From a virus: 25,088 bases of DNA. The translations under genes were made by a program, and so were the position numbers. Positions 15,629 through 22,597 of this stretch are shown in pieces. Every line of letters starts with the position of its first letter. Within the stretch, counting starts at the first letter, position 1. The DNA lies in the IMG/VR virus record IMGVR_UViG_3300037587_000099, positions 1-25,088 of that record; one strand, 5' to 3'. Under the pieces are notes generated by a model, which was not told the origin of the DNA, did no database searches, and saw only the letters and a program-made list of their open reading frames with translations.

Positions 15629-18218
15629 TGAACACCATCGCTAATATCGTGACAGGGCCGGTTGCTCTCATCGCTACCCTGCTATCAGTATCATGGGTGC
15701 CGTTAAATTCAAACGGCGTATTGTCGTACTGATTAAGATCGTCATCTTCTTCATATTTAGGTAGTGGATCTAACAAATCAAACGATGGCCCATAAGTAAA
15801 CACGTTAGGATGCAAGTCTTTAGCTATTAAACCCAGTTCAATTATTCTGGATCTATTTGTTAATCTTGATGCCTTACCAGTTGATCCGCTTGGTATGTAT
15901 TGGCCAAGTTTGTTAGAGAGGTAATCTGCTACGTAGGGCAAACCAACCACCACATTGGTATAAGATGTTGTCACGGTAATACTGCCGCCAGATACTACGA
16001 ACTTTCCTCTATCGAAACCATCAGCCCAAACACCAACGGTGCTACCCTCTAAGTGAGACAGGCCGGTTATTGTTATTCCTGGTGACGTGTAAGCTTTGAA
16101 AGCATCAAAGTGTTTATCGACATAATCCGATAATCTAGCAAGCTTTTCAAAATACCTGGTACCACTACGGTTAACGACAAAGTGAATTACATCCTCTTTT
16201 AGTCCTGGCGTTATAACCACGTCTTCGACTAAGCCATCTTTAATAGTTAACCTGCTCCACGCTGAAACCTCTTCAGCCGGGTCGAATAGGTAAACCCTGA
16301 CCGTTCCATCATCAAGCACAATAATTATTCTCGTTTCTGGCTGTCTTGATACGGCTATTCTTTTAATGCCCTCAATGCAAATATTCTGATGCAGGGTCAT
16401 CAGGTCACGGCCCTTATGATTATCAGAGCCTAGCGCGTATTCTAACTCCATTATCTTCACGCCTGAACGCTGAACATAATAAAGCAAGTCATCTATTCTA
16501 ATTGCATCTATTGGTGCCGAGCCTTGAGATGATCCAGATTTAAGGTTGATATTGTTTTGGGTCAATATTTCACCGAAAGAAGATGATCTAACGCTTATCT
16601 CGTCGGTAGTAATGCCCATGATGAGCCTGGTTGACTCGCCTAACCATTGAACCGTATCAATTGGGCCAAATCCGATAGTTCTAAATATTGACTTTGAATC
16701 GCCCTCAATGTCTCTATCAAACGACTGAAAAGAATCAGACACTGAACCCCATAAGTTTGATTTGCCAGCGTGCCATAACCTGCCCTCGTATAATTTTGTT
16801 GATGTTGGGTACCCCTCAACATCTGACCATTGCCCTTCAAACCAGTTGTTAGTAGCTAATGTTGATCCGAAAGCCTTTAAGATAGAAGCTGCTACCGATG
16901 TTGATGAAATAAATCCGGTTACTCTACAAATACCCTCAATCGAACCACCAGGGAAGTCTAATGTTAAGACGATTGTGCCGGCAACATAGTCACCAGTTTT
17001 GACGTGGAGCCTATAAAAAAGTATAGAATTATCTAGTTCGTCATCAAAGGTCTTTGACTGGTCAATGGTGTAATCTTCGACATCAACCCATGTGGCATCA
17101 TCAGTAGATCTCTGAAGGGTAACTGTTGACCCGGTTCCTGTTAGGCTGGTTACTGTTAGTGTAAATTGTCTTGATTCTGCAACCCCTGTAACACGTATTG
17201 AGTTGGTGCCGGTGTCTTGTGCTGTAACGGTCGCCGTAACTAATTGACCAGCAGATCCAAGCTTAAATAGCCCGCCCACATGGGCTAGCTTGAAGTAAGC
17301 CGATGATGCGGTAATTGTGGTGTCACCGCTTATCGCGCTCGAAGCTAGCGTTATTTCTGATATGTTAATGCTTCCAAATGGTCCATCATTAGTGAAGTAA
17401 TCAACCACAGACCACGACTTGATCCCGCGCCTTTCAACCTTAAATTGCTGACCTGAGTCAAAAGCAATAAAAATAACATCAGCAGATTGTGTGTACCTAA
17501 TGGTTGATAGCTCAGTGATGCCTACGCGAGTGTTTAAGATGACCTCGCCAGCAGCCTCAATATCAACAGAATCAACTCTTACTGTATATTCTACAGAGCT
17601 TGATAGCGTGATCGTAAAGTTGGACGCAGGAGAAAATACCAAAGAATGCGTTCCTGGCCCCAAAACCCCTGAGAATATTTCATCGCTGCTAACGCCACTG
17701 GTTCCTATCTTAACCGTGACATTACCTTGGAAAATATCAATCGATAGTCCATGCTCTAATCCAACATCAGGCCCGGCTAACGTTACGGTTTGAAATAATA
17801 CTGCGCTAGTTGTGCCACTTCCCTTTAGTGCCGCATAACTGCCAAACTCCCATGCGGTTGAACTACCGGCTCCTGAATTGTCAGTCCATCCTGATAGATC
17901 GGTAGTAAAGTTAGGGTTAGTTATTGTGCTGCCAACGGCTGTTCTTGCTAGGATTTCGTCATCTATCCATATACGTAATTGATCGTTTGTAAATTGCAGG
18001 ATAGCTATGTCATCAATGGCTGAAACAAACTCAACCATGTAAGCTTCACCAACAACAGTGCCAAGGCTTTCAGACCCAGGTCGATACTGCATTGGCCCTA
18101 ATCTTAGAGGCAGGAAGTTAAGCATTGTCTCGCATGAATTGTTAATTTTGGTAACGTCATCCCTGGACAGCGCCAATGGATCAACTTCACCGCGATTGAA
18201 CTTATTATATATGGCCAT
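15612..18218 (-). CDS. Tail tubular protein B-like nozzle protein with inserted carbohydrate-binding-like module
   Basis: This 868-aa protein starts FNRGEVDPLALSRDD and continues NFLPLRLGPMQYRPG, the signature N-terminus of a large family of podovirus tail proteins acting like T7 gp12, which forms the tail nozzle below the connector ring. Residues 98-222 (ITNPNFTTDLSGWTDN to DSVDIEA) form a beta-sandwich with the look of a carbohydrate-binding module, placed between two normal parts of the fold (LRIWIDDEILAR and LSTIRYTQSADVIF). A further beta domain covers about 290-430. WFEGQWSDVEGYPTSTKLYEGRLWHAG (as the parts WFEGQWSDVEG and YEGRLWHAG) is another family hallmark. The ATG directly follows the TAA of the gp11-like gene. 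The confidence is high for the role and moderate for the insert's binding function. Confidence 0.8.
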   Translation of the reverse strand: MAIYNKFNRGEVDPLALSRDDVTKINNSCETMLNFLPLRLGPMQYRPGSESLGTVVGEAYMVEFVSAIDDIAILQFTNDQLRIWIDDEILARTAVGSTITNPNFTTDLSGWTDNSGAGSSTAWEFGSYAALKGSGTTSAVLFQTVTLAGPDVGLEHGLSIDIFQGNVTVKIGTSGVSSDEIFSGVLGPGTHSLVFSPASNFTITLSSSVEYTVRVDSVDIEAAGEVILNTRVGITELSTIRYTQSADVIFIAFDSGQQFKVERRGIKSWSVVDYFTNDGPFGSINISEITLASSAISGDTTITASSAYFKLAHVGGLFKLGSAGQLVTATVTAQDTGTNSIRVTGVAESRQFTLTVTSLTGTGSTVTLQRSTDDATWVDVEDYTIDQSKTFDDELDNSILFYRLHVKTGDYVAGTIVLTLDFPGGSIEGICRVTGFISSTSVAASILKAFGSTLATNNWFEGQWSDVEGYPTSTKLYEGRLWHAGKSNLWGSVSDSFQSFDRDIEGDSKSIFRTIGFGPIDTVQWLGESTRLIMGITTDEISVRSSSFGEILTQNNINLKSGSSQGSAPIDAIRIDDLLYYVQRSGVKIMELEYALGSDNHKGRDLMTLHQNICIEGIKRIAVSRQPETRIIIVLDDGTVRVYLFDPAEEVSAWSRLTIKDGLVEDVVITPGLKEDVIHFVVNRSGTRYFEKLARLSDYVDKHFDAFKAYTSPGITITGLSHLEGSTVGVWADGFDRGKFVVSGGSITVTTSYTNVVVGLPYVADYLSNKLGQYIPSGSTGKASRLTNRSRIIELGLIAKDLHPNVFTYGPSFDLLDPLPKYEEDDDLNQYDNTPFEFNGTHDTDSRVAMRATGPVTILAMVFNVRDS

Positions 18219-19397
18219 TTATGGTCTCCGGCGCTGTGATCGTCCGGTGTTTCTTGCTCTGACCCACGAGCCTTCTGCGATTAATCTAGGCGGTGACTGC
18301 ATGGCATCGATGGATTTAGCTGCGCTTTCGCGCTTTTCAAACTCGGCCTCGACTCTGTTGGCTGACTCAGGGGCTAACACCATGTAAGCGTCCTTTGCCA
18401 TTCGAGCAGCGATTAAGCGTCTGAATGACGGGGACCAATTATCAGGCCCAATTAAGAAGCTACTTGAAACATACTGAATATAAATAACGTCAAAATCAGT
18501 AAATAATATACCGTCTTCATCCAAGTATGTTTTTAGTGGCCTTTGGAAGAACTCATCGTGAAATACACCCTCTAACCGGTGTAGATCATCTGGTAATTTG
18601 TGGCCCCTATCCCATCCCCATTCTGGCTCAAGAGCCGGGTCAAAGTTTGATAGGATAGACTTAAGCGCCCAATGCCAACCGATATCTTCTAGCGTTGCCT
18701 CGACTAGATCAGCATCAATGGAGGTATCTAATACTGATCTCCGATGGGAATCATCGTTATTGTCGGTTATCTTCTCAAGCCCCATCAGTTGAAGCGCATC
18801 GTTATAAATGTTTAACAGCTTTAATGAGAGCGTTGACGTTGACGCTTTGCTTCGCTGCCTTGGCTCTTTGGTGCTTTCAATATTTAAAGCAGCTTCAATA
18901 CGCTCTGAAAACTTTTCATTGAGTGTTTCGTATTCAGCAGGAACTAATCTTGTTGATATTTCCCTAGCAAGATAGGTTGACACAACAAGGGCAAAGGCTG
19001 GCGACCACTTGGTGTAGACCTCTGCGTTATCAGATGATGTGTAGCGAACAAACACGGTATCGTATTCACACGCAATCGTTCTGTCTTCATTGATGTACCG
19101 TGTGATAGGTTGATCTAAGCGCGAATCACTATAAACGTCGACCGTAGCGATCCAGTCACTAGGCAAGGTAAATACATTATCTAAATCGTGATTAACACTA
19201 GGAACCGAATTGGTTAGCTTTATAGTTTTGCGGGAAAATACGGGCTTAACAATCTCAAGGCAATAGTTGATTGCGTCGAAATCGAATGATGAATCAAGTA
19301 AGCGCCGTGGCTCTCGATTCTCCGTAAGGCTTGTTAATGTGCGCTCACCCACTAGGATTAACGCATTGTTATAAACCTTTAGCTTATCAAGAGCCAT
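18219..19397 (-). CDS. Tail tubular protein A-like connector, internally duplicated
   Basis: The 392-aa product is built of two copies of a gp11-like domain. Copy 1 is about residues 3-178 and copy 2 about 190-370. Matching blocks are LKVYNNALILVG (6-17) with LNIYNDALQLMG (195-206); PITRYINEDR (97-106) with PLKTYLDEDG (287-296); EYDTVFVRYTSS (111-122) with DFDVIYIQYVSS (301-312); and KWSPAFALV (130-138) with NWSPSFRRL (320-328). A basic linker (180-189) and a basic, Arg-rich C-terminus are unique. T7 gp11 is a single domain of roughly half this length and forms a 12-fold ring below the portal, so a six-copy ring of the duplicated form is conceivable; this is inference. RBS is AGAGG before ATG 19397, 9 bases after the upstream stop. 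Confidence 0.8.
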   Translation of the reverse strand: MALDKLKVYNNALILVGERTLTSLTENREPRRLLDSSFDFDAINYCLEIVKPVFSRKTIKLTNSVPSVNHDLDNVFTLPSDWIATVDVYSDSRLDQPITRYINEDRTIACEYDTVFVRYTSSDNAEVYTKWSPAFALVVSTYLAREISTRLVPAEYETLNEKFSERIEAALNIESTKEPRQRSKASTSTLSLKLLNIYNDALQLMGLEKITDNNDDSHRRSVLDTSIDADLVEATLEDIGWHWALKSILSNFDPALEPEWGWDRGHKLPDDLHRLEGVFHDEFFQRPLKTYLDEDGILFTDFDVIYIQYVSSSFLIGPDNWSPSFRRLIAARMAKDAYMVLAPESANRVEAEFEKRESAAKSIDAMQSPPRLIAEGSWVRARNTGRSQRRRP

Positions 19398-19406
19398 GCT
19401 TACCTC

Positions 19407-19847
19407 TTATCGGCTTAAAGCCGCAATGTGATCTTCTAATTCGCGGTAAGCATCAGACTTTTTAGGAATGCCCTCTTTGATACACTCGCCTGTTTCATTA
19501 TTCATGAGGCACCATTTTTTTGGTCCTCTTAGCTTCACTTCGTACTTAGACGTGGGAACTTCAATGTCTTCGTTACCAGCCAAATCAGCGCCGGACGTGA
19601 TCTTTAACCTCGCATCGGTGCCTTGCGAAAAGGTAACAATTAAATAAGCAACAAAACTATGATCTTCTGCAACCGCCCTTACTTCATCAAACATTTTTAA
19701 TCGAGGGGCAATATTCACCCATAAAGCAGGGTTTTCTAAATCGCCTTGAGTTACGCCAGCGGGTAAGAGGCAGTCAAATCGGGAATATCTGTGTTCGGCG
19801 GTTTGGAACTCTTTTCCTTTTATAGCCGGTAATATTTTGTCAGTCAT
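19407..19847 (-). CDS. Unknown virion-type protein between decoration and connector genes (146 aa)
   Basis: ATG at 19847 follows TTGGAG. The protein has no signal or membrane segment. It contains HRYSRFDCLLPAGVTQGDLENPALWVNIAPRLKMFDEV (as blocks HRYSRFDCLLPAG and NPALWVNIAPRLKMFDEV), then a strand region (FVAYLIVTF) and a C-terminal helix (SDAYRELEDHIAAL). Proteins with a comparable N-terminal pattern occur between capsid and tail genes in other podoviruses, but I know of no assigned function. A head-completion or adaptor role is possible from its position just upstream of the tail connector. It is separated from the capsid/decoration group by a hairpin at 19893-19916. Confidence 0.75.
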   Translation of the reverse strand: MTDKILPAIKGKEFQTAEHRYSRFDCLLPAGVTQGDLENPALWVNIAPRLKMFDEVRAVAEDHSFVAYLIVTFSQGTDARLKITSGADLAGNEDIEVPTSKYEVKLRGPKKWCLMNNETGECIKEGIPKKSDAYRELEDHIAALSR

Positions 19848-19892
19848 GGTGTTTCTCCAAAAAGGGCCATCATCCAGATAGCCAAGGTAAAC

Positions 19893-19916
19893 GGGGCTAG
19901 CGAAACCACTAACCCC
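19893..19916 (-). terminator. Hairpin after the capsid-decoration gene group
   Basis: Read on the minus strand: GGGGTTAG, an 8-base loop TGGTTTCG, then CTAGCCCC: an 8-bp stem with one G-T wobble (plus-strand arms 19893-19900 and 19909-19916). It lies 13 bases after the stop of the shorter decoration gene, in the longest gap (82 bases) between the capsid and tail genes. No T-run follows (GTTTACC), so it may only attenuate transcription or mark an RNA end rather than terminate fully. It would set capsid-group expression above that of the tail genes. Confidence 0.45.
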
Positions 19917-19929
19917 TGACCGAAAAGGT

Positions 19930-20208
19930 CTAACTATTGGTTACATCAATTGCCGTACCATCACCCAAATCAGCACCGGTAGAGGCCACTGTTAATACTG
20001 GGTAAATATGTGCGACTGTCGCACCAGCACTATCATGCTGGATCATTGTGTCCCCTACTTTCATGCCCAAATCGAGAGCGTCGGTGATGTAATTCGCTGC
20101 TCTTACGGTAGTTGCAACATCTGCACTATCGTAAGACCATACACCGCCAGCAACATCACCTACTCGTTGAGTAATCAAAACAGGAGGGTTGGAAGTCGAA
20201 TAAGCCAT
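19930..20208 (-). CDS. Putative head decoration/structural protein, short paralogue (92 aa)
   Basis: ATG 20208 has a strong GGAGAACAGGA site. The protein begins MAYSTSNPPVLITQRVG and continues WSYDSADVATTV, NYITDALDLGMKVGD and HDSAGATVAHIYPVL. This N-terminal domain clearly parallels residues 1-75 of the 185-aa protein next to it (MAYST, QRVG, G-x-W-x-Y-x-S-x-D, DLGxKVGD, DS at matching places), so one arose by duplication. Small beta-rich proteins of this type immediately after the capsid gene are usually capsid cement or decoration proteins. The paralogue lacks the extra C-terminal domain of its neighbour. The virion role is inferred. Confidence 0.75.
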   Translation of the reverse strand: MAYSTSNPPVLITQRVGDVAGGVWSYDSADVATTVRAANYITDALDLGMKVGDTMIQHDSAGATVAHIYPVLTVASTGADLGDGTAIDVTNS

Positions 20209-20219
20209 TCCTGTTCTCC

Positions 20220-20777
20220 TTAGCTTAAGGCCACTGTGCCAACGTTCTCAACAATAGTACCGTCACCAGCAGAGTCAAACCACACCACTAACGCTTCATC
20301 AGGTGCGTTTAATGTAGCGACATTATTAGTGCCGTTAAACGTTCCTACTGTGAGTGTTAATGTATGGGCAGCAGTGCCTGATGCAGAGGTGTCTTTAACT
20401 ACAAATAACCCCTGGTGATCCAATGATGTTGAAATTGTTGCCGCAATAATTACGGTTGCGTGATTAAGCTCGATGGAAGAAACACCTGGAGTGACAGCAC
20501 CTGAAGCTAATAGCTCTTGAGATGTTGCGGTGGCCAGTGTTGCAGCGCCATCGGTTGTAACTACGCTCACAATCAATGTGTTAATTTTGACATTAGTGCT
20601 ATCAATATGATGCACAATATCGCCTACCTTCGCTCCTAGATCAAACCCATCACTTACGTAATCAGCAGCCGTTACAGCTACCTTATCGTCTGTAGATGAG
20701 TAGATCCAGATAGCACCGCCGCTAGCGCCTACACGCTGCGCGACCAATGCTAATGGGGTTGCCGTTGAATAAGCCAT
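20220..20777 (-). CDS. Putative head decoration/structural protein, long paralogue (185 aa)
   Basis: It lies 11 bases downstream of the capsid stop, with AAGGAGAT before ATG 20777. Residues 1-75 form the same domain as the 92-aa neighbour. Residues about 100-185 form a second domain (IELNHATVIIAATIST, LTLTVGTFNGTNN, ALVVWFDSAGDGTIVENVGTVAL) that is Val/Thr/Gly-rich and beta-type, like many virion surface proteins. No catalytic residues, signal or membrane segments are seen. Expected location is the outer face of the capsid, where it would stabilise capsomers. It could instead be a minor capsid or head-fibre protein. The strong ribosome binding site and the position directly after the capsid gene fit a high-copy virion component. 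Confidence 0.75.
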   Translation of the reverse strand: MAYSTATPLALVAQRVGASGGAIWIYSSTDDKVAVTAADYVSDGFDLGAKVGDIVHHIDSTNVKINTLIVSVVTTDGAATLATATSQELLASGAVTPGVSSIELNHATVIIAATISTSLDHQGLFVVKDTSASGTAAHTLTLTVGTFNGTNNVATLNAPDEALVVWFDSAGDGTIVENVGTVALS

Positions 20778-20788
20778 GGGTTATCTCC

Positions 20789-21619
20789 TTAGCTTAAGGC
20801 AGATTCAAGGTGTGGCATTTTAATGACACCTGAATTCTGCAACAGTTTAGATCCCATGTAGGTAGAACAACGCGCCCACGACTTATCATTCTTATCGTCG
20901 TAGCCTACATACGTTTGCACTCGCTCCATGTCGCAAGCGTGACCAATGGCATTTCTGCTATACATAAAGCAAACCGCGAGGTCAGTACCTACACCTGGTA
21001 AGTCAGCATCGACAATCCAGTTAACGCCATACCAGTTAAAGGCATAAGACTTATCAACGCCCTCAAATGGCTTGCTTGAGATGAAGTCAGCAGAAGTAAA
21101 CTGATTTAATCCCATTAACCGACCATAGAATGCTGGTGTGATCAGCGCGAAAACCGGTGCATCTTTAGTTGCAAATGCGTTACCAAGTTTGGTTTTTGCC
21201 AACGTAACAAGATCCAGAGTTGCAACAGCAGCCGCGCCCCATGTGTTAGTCGCATTGCCCAGCGCATCATGAATGTCATTATCAATCTGGCGATTAATAA
21301 CAGCCATACAGGTATGCTGCATGATTTTACGACCATCGCCTTGTGAAGCGAAGATGTTAAAGTTGGTCCGTTCAGGGACATCGTGCCACTCTTTTAAAGT
21401 GACGGTGAATTGATTTAGGTTATCCGGACGTGTTGGAATATCACCATTTACGCCGCGAGTAACCGCAGTGGCACCACCAGAATCAGCAACTAAAAAGACC
21501 GCTTCATTACTACGGACTTCAGTTTCTACTACTACAGTGTGACGAACAAGAGTTTGACGCTTCTCGAAACCTGCAATAAATTCTTGACGGTACATGCGTT
21601 GAAACGCTGTATCAGCCAT
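20789..21619 (-). CDS. Major capsid protein
   Basis: This 276-aa protein contains the pattern of a podovirus coat family with the HK97 fold: FEKRQTLVRHTVV near the start, NEAVFLVADSGG and VTRGVNGDIPTRPDNLNQ (E-loop region), then WHDVPERTNFNIFASQGDGR, MAVINRQIDNDI (spine helix) and a C-terminal strand region with FNWYGVNWIVD and GVIKMPHL. It assembles into the icosahedral shell around the scaffold. ATG 21619 is preceded by AAGGA. It is the only structural gene with a substantial upstream gap (202 bases), which contains a hairpin and a sigma70-like promoter, consistent with its need for high expression. At 276 residues it is short for this family, but the sequence looks intact. Confidence 0.85.
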   Translation of the reverse strand: MADTAFQRMYRQEFIAGFEKRQTLVRHTVVVETEVRSNEAVFLVADSGGATAVTRGVNGDIPTRPDNLNQFTVTLKEWHDVPERTNFNIFASQGDGRKIMQHTCMAVINRQIDNDIHDALGNATNTWGAAAVATLDLVTLAKTKLGNAFATKDAPVFALITPAFYGRLMGLNQFTSADFISSKPFEGVDKSYAFNWYGVNWIVDADLPGVGTDLAVCFMYSRNAIGHACDMERVQTYVGYDDKNDKSWARCSTYMGSKLLQNSGVIKMPHLESALS

Positions 21620-21749
21620 GAGTTTTCCTTAATAGAAAGTTTATATTTACCGTTGGTTCGAGTTGGCCTTGAAATACTTTAGCGAGTTAACCGTGGGATT
21701 CGGGGTCGCTCCGTATTTGTGTGGGGTCTATGTTACGGTTGTCTTGTGT

Positions 21750-21778
21750 ATTTTAATGCTTTTGCATATTAATAGCAA
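21750..21778 (-). promoter_or_regulatory. Candidate sigma70 promoter for the major capsid gene
   Basis: Read on the minus strand: -35 TTGCTA (21778-21773), exactly 17 bases, -10 TAAAAT (21755-21750). Matches to consensus are 4 of 6 and 5 of 6. A transcript would start near 21743 and have a leader of about 120 bases before the capsid ATG at 21619. The spacer contains a small inverted repeat, ATGC-AAAA-GCAT. Just upstream (21783-21822) lies a hairpin. The window region is AT-rich, so chance matches are possible. Confidence 0.4.
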
Positions 21779-21782
21779 CTTT

Positions 21783-21822
21783 GCATCGGTTAACGCCCTA
21801 TTTCAAAGGCGCTTAACGATGC
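21783..21822 (-). terminator. Long imperfect hairpin after the pre-capsid genes
   Basis: The two ends GCATCG/CGATGC pair (6 bp), TTAA pairs with TTAA after a one-base bulge, and CGCCTT pairs with AGGGCG after another bulge, enclosing a small A/T loop. It begins at the stop codon of the 80-aa gene and ends 4 bases before the -35 box of the candidate capsid promoter. No T-run follows, so full intrinsic termination is uncertain; RNA processing or 3'-end stabilisation is an alternative. The inner CGCC...GGCG core recalls the hairpins at 405-418 and 740-753. Confidence 0.5.
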
Positions 21823-22064
21823 TAAGTAATGCCCCTCAGTTTTAGTTGCATGGTTGCTTTTCGTCTTGATTGATAAACTTTAGCCTGCTTTGCCTGGATT
21901 AAGTTATTCATCCACTTGCGATGTGCGTACCGCATATGCTCACCCTCATCGAGTATGATAGTGAACTTATCTGACACGATAGTAATGGGAAGAACAAATC
22001 CCACATTATCAATGTCATTAATACAGGCAGCGTAAACGGTATGACCCACCTTAACTTCCTTCAT
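21822..22064 (-). CDS. Unknown small protein upstream of the capsid gene (80 aa)
   Basis: ATG 22064 overlaps the end of the 124-aa gene by 14 bases, with GGGTGAT upstream. The N-terminal half (VKVGHTVYAACINDIDNVGFVLPITIV) looks like a small beta barrel, and the C-terminal half (HMRYAHRKWMNNLIQAKQAKVYQSRR) is a basic helix. It could bind nucleic acid or an acidic virion protein, but no family is recognised. The stop is at the foot of a hairpin that separates it from the capsid gene. Confidence 0.65.
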   Translation of the reverse strand: MKEVKVGHTVYAACINDIDNVGFVLPITIVSDKFTIILDEGEHMRYAHRKWMNNLIQAKQAKVYQSRRKATMQLKLRGIT

Positions 22065-22425
22065 AAATCACCCAGTTCTTAGCGTTAACCATAGAAAAAG
22101 GAAACTCTTTCAATAGTTCACGCCCACGGATAGGGCTAGTGCTGTAAAATTTGCCCTTTTCGAATGACAATACAGAGTCTTTAAGCCCTGTCTGATGAAC
22201 CTGGTTGCCGTTACCTTCCATCTCATTAAGAGCATAGGCGAATGAGCCTTTGATTGCCGGAGTAACCGGGTCAACAGGCTCGGGAGAGATACCAATATAC
22301 TTAGGTTCGTGCTCATCATTCAAGATGGCAAGAGCCAGGATTAAGCCATTGGCCATCTCGGGCTCATGCTCTCGATGCTCGGCTATCTCTTTCTCGATAG
22401 CCTTTACTTCAGCTTTAGTGGCCAT
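22051..22425 (-). CDS. Unknown protein between scaffold and capsid genes (124 aa)
   Basis: The junction with the preceding gene is TAATG (1-base overlap), with GGAGG 7 bases upstream, a strong coupled start. The protein begins with a charged helix (VKAIEKEIAEHREHEPEMANGLILAL), then a Pro-rich turn (ISPEPVDPVTPAIKG) and a C-terminal mixed region (KEFPFSMVNAKNWVIYEG). There are no signal or membrane segments and no catalytic motif. Its place in the head-assembly block suggests a minor head or assembly role, but nothing in the sequence proves it. Confidence 0.7.
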   Translation of the reverse strand: MATKAEVKAIEKEIAEHREHEPEMANGLILALAILNDEHEPKYIGISPEPVDPVTPAIKGSFAYALNEMEGNGNQVHQTGLKDSVLSFEKGKFYSTSPIRGRELLKEFPFSMVNAKNWVIYEGS

Positions 22426-22595
22426 TAGTAACCTCCGCTCATGATGGTTGTTAGCTTTTGCGGCTTCTTACGCGCCGGGTTTCGGTAACTAGCCTTCCGT
22501 GTGTTGGTCTTCATCGTTGATCGACCACCTGTATTGCTGGTCTTCTTGAACTTCTGCTTACTTGGTTGATTGCCGTAATCGGATTTATGTGCCAT
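22425..22595 (-). CDS. Very basic small protein (56 aa)
   Basis: The chosen start is ATG 22595, two bases after the scaffold stop and behind GAGG with an 8-base spacer. A longer form from a GTG at 22670 would lie inside the scaffold's end without a good ribosome site. The product MAHKSDYGNQPSKQKFKKTSN... is about one-third Lys/Arg plus many Ser/Thr/Asn/Gly, has no hydrophobic core until the last residues (LTTIMSGGY) and is probably unstructured alone. Such proteins may neutralise DNA or contact the scaffold. It could also be a DNA-bound virion peptide. Unknown family. Confidence 0.6.
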   Translation of the reverse strand: MAHKSDYGNQPSKQKFKKTSNTGGRSTMKTNTRKASYRNPARKKPQKLTTIMSGGY

Positions 22596-22597
22596 GT

